From Streptomyces endocoffeicus (GTDB taxonomy: Bacteria; Actinomycetota; Actinomycetes; Streptomycetales; Streptomycetaceae): DNA of 64,000 bases. The stretch's first letter is position 1; every line of letters starts with the position of its first letter. Positions 7,945-16,308 of the stretch are shown one piece after another. Under the pieces are notes generated by a model. That model was not told the origin of the DNA, ran no database searches, and saw only the letters and a program-made list of their open reading frames with translations. The stretch spans positions 434,001 to 498,000 of the forward strand of contig NZ_JAERRG010000003.1 in the NCBI RefSeq assembly GCF_016741935.1, read 5' to 3'. The translations under genes and the position numbers were made by a program.

Positions 7945-8730
7945 TCAATCGCGTTCGTAGACCGCGTCCGGCATGTCGCCGTTGATGGTGTAGCCGCCGT
8001 CGACCGAGAGCGTCGCCCCGGTCGAGTACGAGGCGTCCTCGGAGGCCAGATAGGCGATCGCCGCGGCCACCTGCTCGGCGCGGGCCACCGCGCCGAGCGG
8101 GATGCGCCGGTTCAGCGAGGCCACGACGTCGTCCGTGTAGAGGGGCGCGGTCAGCGCGGACCAAGTGGCCCCCGGGCGCACCGCGTTGACCGTGATGCCG
8201 TGCTCGGCCCACTCTCCCGCGAGGGTGAAGGTGAGCGCCTCGATCCCGCCCTTGGAGGCGGCGTAGGCGGCCGCCTCGCGCAGCGAGATCACCGAGTGGA
8301 TCGACGAGACATTGACGATACGGCCCGGCCGCTTCGCCGCCACCATATGCCGCGCGACCGCGGTGGCCATGAGGAACACCCCGCGCAGATTGACGCCGAG
8401 CACCGTGTCGAAGTCGACCGCGCTCATCTCCAGGGCGGGGGAGATGCGCAGGATGCCCGCGCTGTTCACCAGCGAGAACGGAACGCCGAGCGTGGCCACC
8501 ACCTCGTCCACGGCCTTCCGCACCTGGTCGGGGTCGGAGACGTCCACCGCGAAGGGCGTGGCGGAGCCACCGCCGTCGGCGACGGTGCGCGCGGACTCCT
8601 CGGCGCGCTCGGCCGAGATGTCGAAGACGGCCACGGAGCCGCCCTCGCCCGCGATGCGCTCGGCCGCGGCCCGGCCGATGCCCGCCCCCGCCCCGGTGAC
8701 GATCGCGACGCGATCGGTGAATCGGCTCAT
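7945..8730 (-). CDS. SDR-family NAD(P)-dependent oxidoreductase
   Basis: A 261-residue classical short-chain dehydrogenase. The cofactor motif is TGAGAGIG, followed by the NSAG segment, catalytic Ser in IVNVSSIHS, and Tyr and Lys in AAYAASKGG. The C-terminus ends in the usual LSVDGGYTINGD pattern. It would oxidise or reduce a hydroxyl of a sugar, polyol or sugar acid in the cytoplasm. The ATG at 8730 overlaps the mutarotase stop (ATGA) and has GAGGGAG upstream. It is the last gene of the reverse operon lactonase, dehydrogenase, mutarotase, SDR. Confidence 0.9.
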   Translation of the reverse strand: MSRFTDRVAIVTGAGAGIGRAAAERIAGEGGSVAVFDISAERAEESARTVADGGGSATPFAVDVSDPDQVRKAVDEVVATLGVPFSLVNSAGILRISPALEMSAVDFDTVLGVNLRGVFLMATAVARHMVAAKRPGRIVNVSSIHSVISLREAAAYAASKGGIEALTFTLAGEWAEHGITVNAVRPGATWSALTAPLYTDDVVASLNRRIPLGAVARAEQVAAAIAYLASEDASYSTGATLSVDGGYTINGDMPDAVYERD

Positions 8731-9791
8731 GCCACGCCCTCTCCCTCGTCCGAGATGCTGATCAGCACCGGTACGCCCCGTTCGTCGACATCGACCGGCA
8801 CCTCGTCGTCGGCGATCGCGTGGACGCCGAGCGTGAACTCGGCGCTCAGCGTGGATCCTCCGGCGATGACGGGCACACCGGGGCGCTCCAGCCGCTCGGC
8901 GAGCGGCATGAACGGCGAGGTGGTGTGCGGTTCGACGGCCACGATGTGCTTGGTGCCCCACCAGGGGTAGTCATCGGGCGAGTGGCACTCCTGCCACACC
9001 CAGATCTCGGGGAACAGCTCGGGCTGCCAGCTCATCGTCGCCACCAGGCCGCAGCCCGGTGAGCGCAGCCCGAACCAGCCGCCCGTGACGGTGGCGTAGC
9101 CGAGGTCGGCCGTCGGGCCCTCGCCCGGCGCGAGTTCGAGGGCTCCCACACCCGGGGCCACGGCGGGCACCCGGCGCCTCTCGCCGGGTGTCATCCACTG
9201 CCGGGCGCCGAAGTCCTCCGGATGCGCGGTGAGCTCCTCGAACGGGCCGTACACGGTGGCCGCGCGGGCCACGGTCGCGGTGTTGAAGGCGGGATGCAGG
9301 CCCCAGTTCGAGGGGAGGGCCCGGGGGGAGAGGTTCTCCACCTCGCTCCGGAAACGCAGCACGGAGCCGTCGAGCGAGAAGGTCTTGGTCATGCGGAACG
9401 GGTAGCGGGCGAGGCGGGTGACGCACCGCAGCGCGGTCCCGTCCGCCGTCTCCACGGCCTCCGCCGCCCAGCGGCGGCGGGCCGCCTCACCGTGGAACGG
9501 CAGCGGAGCGCCGCGCACGGTGGTCGGTGGCCCCGCGTTCGGGAACAACTCCTGTATGCCGCCCGCGTAGTTGTCGAAGAACGACACATCGCTCGCGTCC
9601 GCCGGGTCGGCGGCCGGCACCCGGTCCACCCAGCGCGGGTCGCGCCACAGGATCTCCTCGCCGGTGGCCTTCCAGGCCAGCGAGAGGATGTCGGTGCCCC
9701 GGGCCGGGTTCACCACCACCGTGACCGCGTCGTTCTCCAGTGTCCACGCGCCGCCGTCGACGGGCCGGACCGAGGTGGTCGCGCTCGCCAT
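8727..9791 (-). CDS. Aldose 1-epimerase (galactose mutarotase)-like protein
   Basis: A 354-residue protein with the beta-sandwich pattern of the galactose-mutarotase superfamily: VVVNPARGTDILSLAW, FFDNYAGGIQELFPNAG, FHGEAARRRW, NWGLHPAF and HIVAVEPHTTSPFMPL, where His and Glu residues would handle the anomeric carbon. It would interconvert sugar anomers before oxidation or isomerisation. The ATG at 9791 is preferred because GGGAG lies just upstream, inside the end of the dehydrogenase gene; an in-frame ATG at 9803 has no ribosome site. Its stop overlaps the SDR start by 4 bp. Confidence 0.8.
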   Translation of the reverse strand: MASATTSVRPVDGGAWTLENDAVTVVVNPARGTDILSLAWKATGEEILWRDPRWVDRVPAADPADASDVSFFDNYAGGIQELFPNAGPPTTVRGAPLPFHGEAARRRWAAEAVETADGTALRCVTRLARYPFRMTKTFSLDGSVLRFRSEVENLSPRALPSNWGLHPAFNTATVARAATVYGPFEELTAHPEDFGARQWMTPGERRRVPAVAPGVGALELAPGEGPTADLGYATVTGGWFGLRSPGCGLVATMSWQPELFPEIWVWQECHSPDDYPWWGTKHIVAVEPHTTSPFMPLAERLERPGVPVIAGGSTLSAEFTLGVHAIADDEVPVDVDERGVPVLISISDEGEGVA

Positions 9792-9793
9792 GC

Positions 9794-10849
9794 TCACTCC
9801 CATCCGATGACCGACTTGCCGACACTGCCCGCGGCGAAGTCCGCGAAGGCGTCGGGGCCCTCCTCGATCGAGGAGACGCTGGTGATGATCGGAGCGAGGT
9901 CCACACCGAGCCGGCCGGCCTCCGCCACGGCCTCCATCATCAGCGGCACGCTGAAGACGAACATCCCGCGCAGGGTCACCTGACGCATGATCAGATCAGG
10001 TACCGGGTCGATGGTGAAGTCGGGGCCGAGCCCGACGAACACCACCGTGCCCCAGGTCCGCACCACCTCGACTGCGGTACGGCGGCCGTGGACGTTTCCG
10101 GAGGTGTCGATGACGGCGTTCGCGCCACCGGGCACCACGGCCTCGATGTCGAAGCCCGCGGAATCGTGGACATCGGAGTAGCCGAGGCTCTCGGCGAAGG
10201 CACGGCGCTCGGGGCTCGGGTCGGTGCCGATGGCGCGCAGGCCGAACGCCTTCGCCCAGGCGAGCACGGCGAGACCGACCGGGCCCACGCCGATGACGAC
10301 CACGGTCTCGCCCGGCTTCACCTCCGAGCGGAGCAGCGCCTGGTAGGCGGTCGTGGCACCACAGGCGAGGAACGCGCCGACGGGGAAGCTCACCTCGTCC
10401 GGCAGCACCACGCAGTCCTTGGCCGTGACGACCAGCTCGTCCTGACAGCCACCGGGCCGGTTGAGCGAGTACACCCGCGCTCCGCGCTCGCAGTGCACAT
10501 CCCAGCCGCGCCGACAGCTCTCGCACTGGCCGCAGCCGGAGTAGTGCTGCACCGCGACCCGGTCGCCCACCCGCGGGTGGCTCACCCCGGGGCCGACCGC
10601 CTTGACCACACCGGCGATCTCATGGCCGGGCGTCATCTCGGGCGAGCGCGGCTGAGTGGCGTGCCGCATCTCCTCGTGTGTCATATGGAAGTAGTGCAGA
10701 TCGCTTCCGCACAGGCCCGCCGCCTTCATATCGAGGGTCAGCTCGCCCGGTCCGGGCTCGGGGAGCGGTGCGTCGACGACGGCGACCTTCTCCTTCGCGG
10801 CGAACCGCAGCGCACGGACCGTGGCGGTCGGCGCGGTGGTGGTCGTCAT
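9794..10849 (-). CDS. Zinc-dependent medium-chain alcohol dehydrogenase
   Basis: A 351-residue MDR enzyme. Catalytic-zinc residues are visible in GLCGSDLHYF and the GHEIAGVV box; the structural-zinc lobe is present as CGQCESCRRGWDVHC; and the nucleotide fold is VVVIGVGPVGLAV. This is the pattern of polyol or sugar dehydrogenases (sorbitol, threonine and galactitol dehydrogenase types). It probably oxidises a polyol or sugar hydroxyl using NAD(P). The ATG at 10849 follows AAGGAGAC. It overlaps the SMP-30 stop by 4 bp and ends 2 bp before the mutarotase start, so it is tightly coupled in this operon. Confidence 0.9.
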   Translation of the reverse strand: MTTTTAPTATVRALRFAAKEKVAVVDAPLPEPGPGELTLDMKAAGLCGSDLHYFHMTHEEMRHATQPRSPEMTPGHEIAGVVKAVGPGVSHPRVGDRVAVQHYSGCGQCESCRRGWDVHCERGARVYSLNRPGGCQDELVVTAKDCVVLPDEVSFPVGAFLACGATTAYQALLRSEVKPGETVVVIGVGPVGLAVLAWAKAFGLRAIGTDPSPERRAFAESLGYSDVHDSAGFDIEAVVPGGANAVIDTSGNVHGRRTAVEVVRTWGTVVFVGLGPDFTIDPVPDLIMRQVTLRGMFVFSVPLMMEAVAEAGRLGVDLAPIITSVSSIEEGPDAFADFAAGSVGKSVIGWE

Positions 10850-11817
10850 GGTGTCTCCTTTCCTGGGGCGCGGGAGGCGCGGGGTGCGGGTCGGCGGAGT
10901 GCCGAGATGTCCGCCGTGTACAGCACCGACTCGGTGGTGACGGCGGGGTCGACGGTGCCGAGCGGCGGTGAGCAGCAGAGGTGGAGAACGGACTGGCCGT
11001 CGCCGCCGATGGCGACCGCGTAGGGGCTGAGGCCGCCGGTTTCGACGAGGGCGAGGAGGGTGCCGTCCGGCGCGAGCAGACGTGCGGCGTGTCCGATGGA
11101 GGAGGCGACCCAGACCCGGTCGTGGGCGTCGATGGCCAGACCGTCGGGCAGTACGGGAAGCTCGCGGGTGGCGCGTTCGATGTCGAGGTGGCCGGGCGGG
11201 CCGCCGAACTGCTTCCACCCCCGCCGCGCTCCGAGCGTGGGCGCTCCGTCGCCGCTCCAGGCCACCGGCCACGAGGAGACACGTCCGGCGAAGGTCTCCG
11301 CCACCAGCAGCCGCCGGCGGTCGGCGGTGAGCACCATGCCGTTGGGGAAGACGAGCCCGTGGCCCTGGAGATCGGCTCGGCCGTCGGGGGAGACCCGCAC
11401 CAGGGCGGTCTCGCGCAGGGAGCCGGGCTCGGCGTCCGTATTGCCGAAGTTGCCGATGAGGGCCCAGCCGGACTCGGTGACGAGCATGTCGTTGGCCACG
11501 CCCTCGATGAGGTGGCCGAAGCGCGCCACGGTGGTGAGCGCCCTGCCGTCCCACCGCAGCAGGGCGCGCTCCAGCATCGAGACGACCAGCAGCGATCCGT
11601 CGGGCGCGAATCCGAGCCCGGATGGCCGGCCGGGCACCTCGCACACCGTGCGCACCTCATGGCCGGTGTCCGGCGAGCGGCCCGGACGGAAGGCGAGGAC
11701 GCGCCCGCTGTAGAAGTCGGAGGCGAACAGCTCGCCGTCGCGCCACCGGGGGCCCTCGAGAAAGGTGAACCCGCTCGCGACGGGGGTGGCGTGGACGGTC
11801 GTCACCGATGGGCGCAT
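10846..11817 (-). CDS. SMP-30/gluconolactonase-family lactonase
   Basis: A 323-residue six-bladed beta-propeller of the SMP-30/gluconolactonase/LRE family. The metal ligands are recognisable: Glu in FLEGPRWRDGELF, Asn in VFPNGMVL and Asp in LPDGLAID. It would hydrolyse a sugar lactone to the aldonic acid, which fits with mutarotase and dehydrogenases in the same operon (anomer, lactone, acid). No signal peptide is seen. It is the first gene of the reverse operon, and the conserved promoter copy P2 lies 53-84 bases upstream. Confidence 0.9.
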   Translation of the reverse strand: MRPSVTTVHATPVASGFTFLEGPRWRDGELFASDFYSGRVLAFRPGRSPDTGHEVRTVCEVPGRPSGLGFAPDGSLLVVSMLERALLRWDGRALTTVARFGHLIEGVANDMLVTESGWALIGNFGNTDAEPGSLRETALVRVSPDGRADLQGHGLVFPNGMVLTADRRRLLVAETFAGRVSSWPVAWSGDGAPTLGARRGWKQFGGPPGHLDIERATRELPVLPDGLAIDAHDRVWVASSIGHAARLLAPDGTLLALVETGGLSPYAVAIGGDGQSVLHLCCSPPLGTVDPAVTTESVLYTADISALRRPAPRASRAPGKETP

Positions 11818-11869
11818 GAGGCTCCTGTTCGTCGTGGCACCGCGAGGCGGTCACGAAGGTGGCCACGGC

Positions 11870-11901
11870 ACATTCTCATGGTGCGGACTAGTTGTCTAGT
11901 G
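11870..11901 (-). promoter_or_regulatory. Promoter/operator copy P2, before the lactonase operon
   Basis: On the reverse strand this reads TAGACA, 17 bases, GAATGT, which suits a -35/-10 pair. It matches P3 (18282-18313, same orientation relative to its SDR gene) at 23 of 32 positions without gaps, and P1 at 19 of 32. Dyads overlap it: ACTAG-TTGT-CTAGT (11887-11900) and ATTCTCAT/ATGAGAAT (11872-11879 and 11903-11910). Its -35 end lies inside the last codons of the FGGY kinase gene. It probably drives the lactonase operon under a common regulator, perhaps the IclR protein. Confidence 0.6.
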
Positions 11902-13387
11902 GATGAGAATTGGCGAACCAGGGCTCCAGGCTGCGATAGGCGTCCAGGAACTCCCGGTGGCGCGTGGTGTAGTCGCGGTGCCGGTCCGCGGACGGGGTGA
12001 ACTCCGCCTGGACCGCGGAGAGTTCGCGGGCCACCTCGAAGCCGTCGACCAGGCCGCTGCCCACGGCGGCGGTGACGGCCGCACCCAGGCTGTTGGCCCC
12101 CTCGACGATGCTGCGGCGGCGTATCCGGGCGCCCCAGACGTCCGCGAGGACGCGCAGCCAGATGTCGCTCGCCGCGCCACCGCCGATGGCGTCGACGCGG
12201 TCGACCGGATGCCCGGCCTCGCGGAAGGCGCCGACGCAGGTCGCCAGGTTGAAGGCGACTCCCTCCAGGACGGCCTTCGCCAGATGCGCCGGGCCGTGGT
12301 GCCGGGAGAGTCCGACGAAGGCGCCCCGGGCGTCGGCGTTCCAGTACGGTGAGCGCTCGCCGAGCAGATGGGGCAGGAAGTAGAGCCCCGTGGTGTCGGC
12401 GTCGTCGATCCGCGCCAGGGTGCGGGCGATGCGTTCCGGCCCGCCGTCCGGGCGCAGCACCTGCGCGATCCACTCCAGCGAGGCGCCGCCCGCCTGCATC
12501 GTGGCCGTCGGGACGTAGTGTCCGGGCAGGACGTGGTTGAACGTCATGGTGCGCAGGGCCGGGTCGTACAGCGGCCGGGTGGCCGACATCGAGATCCACG
12601 AGGAGGAGCCGAGGTAGGTGTAGGCGCCGTCCTCGGGGGTCAGCACCCCGGCGCCGAGCGCGGCGAGGGGGCCGTCCCCGCCGCCGATGACCACGGGGAC
12701 TCCGGCGGGCACCCCGGCCTCCTCCGCGGCCCGAGCGCGGACCCGGCCGACGACCGAGGTGGACTCGGCGATGTCGGGCAGCAGGCCCGGGTCGATGGCC
12801 GCCGCGTCGAGCACGGCCCGCGACCAGGTGCCCGCCCGCTGGTCGAAGGCGTTGGTGCCGGAGGCGTCGGAGGGATCGGTGACGAGCGTGCCGGTCAGGC
12901 GCTGGACGATGTAGTCCTTGGCCAGGCACATATGGGCCACCCGGCGGAAGGTCCGCGGTTCGTGGTCGCGCACCCACATCACCTTGGCCAGCGAGTACGT
13001 GGGGTGGATCCGGTGCCCCAGCAGCCGGTAGGCGCGCTCCTCGTCGAGCCCGGCGGCCAGTGTCCCGGCCTGCTCGGTGCTGCGGTGGTCGGCCCAGATC
13101 ATCGCGGGCCGCACCGGCCGGTGCGCCCGGTCGAGCAGCACGGCCCCCATCATCTGGCCGCTGAATCCGATGGCGCCGATCCGCTCCGGGGGTGTCCCGC
13201 TCCGGTCGAGCAGTTCGCGGCCGGCCTCGCAGACGGCCCGCCACCAGGACTCGGGGTCCTGCTCCGCGATGCCGCCGGCCCGGAAGTCGGTGTCGTAGCG
13301 CACGGTCACCGCCGTCACCAGCCGGCCGTCGTCGGTGTGCAGGGACGCCTTGTTCCCGGTGGTGCCGAGGTCATGGGCGATGATCAC
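11888..13387 (-). CDS. FGGY-family carbohydrate kinase (xylulokinase-like)
   Basis: A 499-residue sugar kinase of normal FGGY length. The N-terminal phosphate loop is IIAHDLGTTGNKASL. The substrate region GFSGQMMGAVLLD plus MIWADHRS resembles xylulokinases, the catalytic-domain segment is VIGGGDGPLAALGAG, and the C-terminal adenine-binding region is GGGAASDIWLRV. It would phosphorylate a ketose or polyol with ATP, probably feeding the transketolase encoded downstream. The GTG at 13387 follows GGAG at 8 bases and begins right at the phosphate loop; longer in-frame starts cross the operator. Transcription should start at the GntR-controlled promoter at 13445-13471. Confidence 0.9.
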   Translation of the reverse strand: MIIAHDLGTTGNKASLHTDDGRLVTAVTVRYDTDFRAGGIAEQDPESWWRAVCEAGRELLDRSGTPPERIGAIGFSGQMMGAVLLDRAHRPVRPAMIWADHRSTEQAGTLAAGLDEERAYRLLGHRIHPTYSLAKVMWVRDHEPRTFRRVAHMCLAKDYIVQRLTGTLVTDPSDASGTNAFDQRAGTWSRAVLDAAAIDPGLLPDIAESTSVVGRVRARAAEEAGVPAGVPVVIGGGDGPLAALGAGVLTPEDGAYTYLGSSSWISMSATRPLYDPALRTMTFNHVLPGHYVPTATMQAGGASLEWIAQVLRPDGGPERIARTLARIDDADTTGLYFLPHLLGERSPYWNADARGAFVGLSRHHGPAHLAKAVLEGVAFNLATCVGAFREAGHPVDRVDAIGGGAASDIWLRVLADVWGARIRRRSIVEGANSLGAAVTAAVGSGLVDGFEVARELSAVQAEFTPSADRHRDYTTRHREFLDAYRSLEPWFANSHPLDN

Positions 13388-13444
13388 GGATGTTTCTCCA
13401 GCTTCCTGGTGTCCGGGCATGGCCTGGAACGTTGCGCAGGTCAC

Positions 13445-13470
13445 TGTCATCCTGTCCGTACAGGATGTCA
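13445..13470 (-). promoter_or_regulatory. GntR operator inside the FGGY kinase promoter
   Basis: A 26-bp near-perfect palindrome with core CCTGTCCGTACAGG (13451-13464) and matching flanks, broken at only two symmetric pairs. On the reverse strand a TTGACA -35 hexamer (13471-13466) runs straight into the palindrome, and a weak -10 (GACAGT) follows 17 bases later. The first 14 bases from TTGACA are identical to the promoter at 14401. A regulator bound here would cover the spacer and block polymerase. Confidence 0.8.
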
Positions 13471-13515
13471 AGGGCGATGAGCCGGGGGTACGACGGGGCC
13501 GCGGGGTCGCGAAAA

Positions 13516-13552
13516 GGGCGGCGGCCCCGATGTCACATCGGGGCCGCCGCCC
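13516..13552 (-). terminator. Intrinsic terminator of the GntR gene
   Basis: Two 18-base arms (13516-13533 and 13535-13552) are perfectly complementary around one central base. On the reverse strand the stem is followed by TTTT. This is a classic rho-independent terminator placed 16 bases after the GntR stop, insulating it from the kinase promoter. Confidence 0.93.
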
Positions 13553-13567
13553 AGGTGGCGGCGTGTT

Positions 13568-14356
13568 TCAGCCGGTGCTGTCGCGCACCAGCATCGACGG
13601 TGGCGCTCCGGCCCGGCGCCGCCTGCGGACATGCACCTGGAAACGGCTGCGGTCCGCGCGGTGGTAGGCCGTGAAGTACTCCACCGGCCTGCCCTCCTGG
13701 TCCCAGGCGGTGCTCCGCAGGAGCAGCACCGGGTCATGGGCGTCCACACCGAGCGCCTCGGCCACCGACGGGGCGGCGGGCACCGCCTCCACCACCCGCC
13801 TGCCGTGGTCCAGGCCGACGCCGTACTTGCCCTCCAGCAGGGCGTAGAGCGACTGGTGCGTCAGATCCTCGTCCAGCAGTCCGGGCGCCACCCGGTGCGG
13901 CAGCCAGGTGCTGGTCAGCGCCCACGGCTCGTCGTTGACGTAGCGCAGCCGCTCCAGATGGATCAGCGGTGCGCCCTCCTCGACCTCCAGCTCACGGGCG
14001 GCGTCCGCCGTCGCGGGGGCGAACTCCAGCCGGCGCACCGCGCTGACCAGCGCGGCGCCGCGGGCGGCCACATCCTCGTACAGGCCCGTCATCGACTGGA
14101 AGAGCGACTCGTCGACCTTGCGGGCGGCCACGAAGGTGCCCTGTCCCTTGCGCCGCACGATGCGGCCCTCGCCCTCCAGCTCGTCGAGGGCCTGACGTAC
14201 GACGGTCCGGGAGACCCCGTACCGCTCGCACAGGGTCACCTCGCCGGGCAGCCGCTCACCCACCTTCCACATGCTGCCGAGCTGGGGCAGCAGCAGCTCC
14301 TTGAGCTGGGCGTAGAAGGGCAGTGCGGCGTCGCGGTCAATCCGTCCGGGTTCCAC
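13568..14356 (-). CDS. GntR-family regulator, HutC/UTRA subfamily
   Basis: A 262-residue repressor. The N-terminal winged helix contains LPGEVTLCERYGVSRTVVRQ followed by the wing RRKGQGTFVA. A UTRA ligand-binding domain fills the C-terminal two thirds (LIHLERLRYVNDEPWALTST and ending FQVHVRRRRR). The ligand is probably a sugar phosphate or sugar acid. The GTG at 14356 is chosen because a TACGCT -10 element lies 6 bases upstream, which suggests a leaderless transcript; longer in-frame starts would run across the divergent promoter. It sits between the kinase and the SDR operon, and near-identical palindromes lie in both their promoters. Confidence 0.88.
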   Translation of the reverse strand: MEPGRIDRDAALPFYAQLKELLLPQLGSMWKVGERLPGEVTLCERYGVSRTVVRQALDELEGEGRIVRRKGQGTFVAARKVDESLFQSMTGLYEDVAARGAALVSAVRRLEFAPATADAARELEVEEGAPLIHLERLRYVNDEPWALTSTWLPHRVAPGLLDEDLTHQSLYALLEGKYGVGLDHGRRVVEAVPAAPSVAEALGVDAHDPVLLLRSTAWDQEGRPVEYFTAYHRADRSRFQVHVRRRRRAGAPPSMLVRDSTG

Positions 14357-14400
14357 GGCGCAAGCGTAGCGCCTGACGGCGAAGACATCAGCCCGTCCTC

Positions 14401-14430
14401 TTGACATCCTGTACGTACAGGCCGTCTTAT
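14401..14430 (+). promoter_or_regulatory. Promoter with GntR operator in the spacer
   Basis: TTGACA (14401-14406) is followed by an 18-bp spacer and TCTTAT (14425-14430). The perfect 14-bp palindrome CCTGTACGTACAGG occupies 14408-14421, wholly inside the spacer. Binding would prevent polymerase from engaging. It drives the SDR and two-dehydrogenase operon and sits between divergent start codons, so it may also affect the GntR gene. Confidence 0.87.
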
Positions 14431-14459
14431 CGCTGCCGGAGTCCACCCAAGGAGACATC

Positions 14460-15176
14460 ATGTCCTGGTATCAGGGTGCCCGGATAGCGGTCACCGGAGC
14501 CGCCGGCGGCATCGGACGGGCCACCTGCGCACATCTGGCCGGTCTGGGCGCCGAGGTGTACGCCCTCGATCTCACCGCGTCCCCCGTCGGACGGCCCATC
14601 CGCTGCGATGTCACCGACGAGGACAGCGTGGCCGCCGCGATCGGCACGGTCGTCACCGAGGGCGGCCGGATCGACGGCCTGGTCGCGGCCGCCGGGGTCG
14701 TCGAGGACGACGTGCCCGCGGAGCGGATGAGCGCCGCCGAGTTCGACCGGGTGCTCGGCGTCAATCTCAGGGGCACGTTCCTCAGCTGCGCCGCGGCCGC
14801 CCGGCGGATGCTCGACGGAGCGGGCGGCCGGATCGTCACGGTCTCCTCGATGTCCGGCACACATATCGTCAACCACCCGCAGAAGCAGTCCGCGTACAAC
14901 GCCTCCAAGGCCGCCGTGAGCGCGCTGACCCGTTCCCTGGCCGTCGAGTGGGGCCCGCGCGGGGTGCGGATCAACAGCGTCGCGCCCGGCTATGTCGCCA
15001 CGCCGCTCAACGACCTCAAACGGCATATGCACCCGCGCTGGAAGGAGGGCACGGTCGCCGGACGGTTCGCGGAACCCGAGGAGATCGCCGCCGCCATCGG
15101 CTGGCTGCTGGGCGACGAGGCCGCCTACTGCGTGGGCACGGAACTGCTGATGGACGGGGGTTTCGCACTCCGATGA
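14460..15176 (+). CDS. SDR-family oxidoreductase
   Basis: A 238-residue short-chain dehydrogenase. Motifs are TGAAGGIG for the cofactor, the LVAAAGVV segment in place of NNAG, Ser in IVTVSSMSG, and Tyr and Lys in SAYNASKAA. The C-terminus ends ELLMDGGFALR. It probably oxidises a polyol or sugar in the cytoplasm. AAGGAG lies 5 bases before the ATG. It is the first gene of the GntR-controlled forward operon. Confidence 0.9.
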   Translation: MSWYQGARIAVTGAAGGIGRATCAHLAGLGAEVYALDLTASPVGRPIRCDVTDEDSVAAAIGTVVTEGGRIDGLVAAAGVVEDDVPAERMSAAEFDRVLGVNLRGTFLSCAAAARRMLDGAGGRIVTVSSMSGTHIVNHPQKQSAYNASKAAVSALTRSLAVEWGPRGVRINSVAPGYVATPLNDLKRHMHPRWKEGTVAGRFAEPEEIAAAIGWLLGDEAAYCVGTELLMDGGFALR

Positions 15177-15220
15177 GCAGCACATCGAGGACACCGGACG
15201 GGGCGGCGGAAGGGGACGCG

Positions 15221-16237
15221 ATGGACCGGCGGGTGACCGTGACCGCGGACGGCGACGTCGTCCTGGAGGAGGTGGCACGGGTACGGCCCGCGGCCGGCGA
15301 GGCGCGGGTGCGCACCCTGCTGACCGGCATCTGCGGCTCGGACGTGCACGCCCGCCGCGGGGAACACCCCTTCATCTCCCGGCCGTACCACCCGGGACAC
15401 GAGGCCGTCGGCGTGGTCGCCGAAACCGGCCCCGGCGTCACCTCCGTGGCCGAGGGGGACCGGGTACTGCTCGAACCCAATCTGGTGTGCGGGACCTGCC
15501 GCCACTGCCGGTCCGGCCGCTACAACATCTGCGGGGAACTGCGGGTCATCGGCTGCCAGACGGCCGGTGCGATGGCGGACGGCTTCACCGTGCGCGCCGA
15601 CCGGCTGCACCGGGTGCCCGACCGGCTCACCGATGTGCAGGCCGTGCTCGTCGAGCCGCTGGCCACCCCCGTGCACGCGGTGCGCCGGGCCGGGGATCTC
15701 ACCGGCGGTGGTGTGCTGGTCCTCGGCGCCGGGCCGATCGGGCTGCTCACCGCCCTGGCCGCGCGGGCCGCGGGCGCGCGGACCGTCATCGTCACCGATC
15801 CGGTGGCGGCGAAGCGGGACCGGGCGGTGCGGCTCGGGGCGGACGTGGCGCTCGCGCCCGGTACCCCCGGCCTGCCGGAGCTGGTCAGGGAGCGGCTCGG
15901 CGGCGGCGCGGACGTGGTGTTCGACTGCGTGGCGGTGTCCGCGTCCATCACCCAGGCCGTGCGCTCCGTCGAGAAGGGCGGCACGGTCATGGTCGTCGGG
16001 GTGCCCCAGGGCCCGTCGAATGTCCCGCTGGACCTGGTCCAGGACCGCGAGATCGCCGTGCGGGGCTCCCTGATGTACGTCGGGGAGGACATGCGCGCCG
16101 CGATGACGCTTCTCGGGACCGGTGTCGTACCGGCCGACGAGTTCGTCACCGCCACCTTCCCCCTGGACCGAGCGGCCGAGGCGTTCCGGGCCGCCGGTGG
16201 CCCGGACCAGATGAAGGTGCTGGTGAGCGTCGGCTGA
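15221..16237 (+). CDS. Zinc-dependent alcohol dehydrogenase (sorbitol-dehydrogenase type)
   Basis: A 338-residue MDR enzyme with intact zinc sites: GICGSDVHARRGEHP, the GHEAVGVV box, structural lobe CGTCRHCRSGRYNIC and nucleotide fold VLVLGAGPIGLLTA. It resembles sorbitol or threonine dehydrogenases acting on vicinal hydroxyls. Two starts are possible. ATG 15221 has a strong GGAAGGGG site and starts like the family. ATG 15173 overlaps the SDR stop but has a poor site and adds 16 unconserved residues. It is the second gene of the GntR-controlled operon. Confidence 0.88.
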   Translation: MDRRVTVTADGDVVLEEVARVRPAAGEARVRTLLTGICGSDVHARRGEHPFISRPYHPGHEAVGVVAETGPGVTSVAEGDRVLLEPNLVCGTCRHCRSGRYNICGELRVIGCQTAGAMADGFTVRADRLHRVPDRLTDVQAVLVEPLATPVHAVRRAGDLTGGGVLVLGAGPIGLLTALAARAAGARTVIVTDPVAAKRDRAVRLGADVALAPGTPGLPELVRERLGGGADVVFDCVAVSASITQAVRSVEKGGTVMVVGVPQGPSNVPLDLVQDREIAVRGSLMYVGEDMRAAMTLLGTGVVPADEFVTATFPLDRAAEAFRAAGGPDQMKVLVSVG

Positions 16238-16308
16238 CCGGCCCGTCAGCGCAATCGGAACGGCCCGAACGAAACCGTGCCGAAACGGCCCGACCCAAAG
16301 GAGACGGC

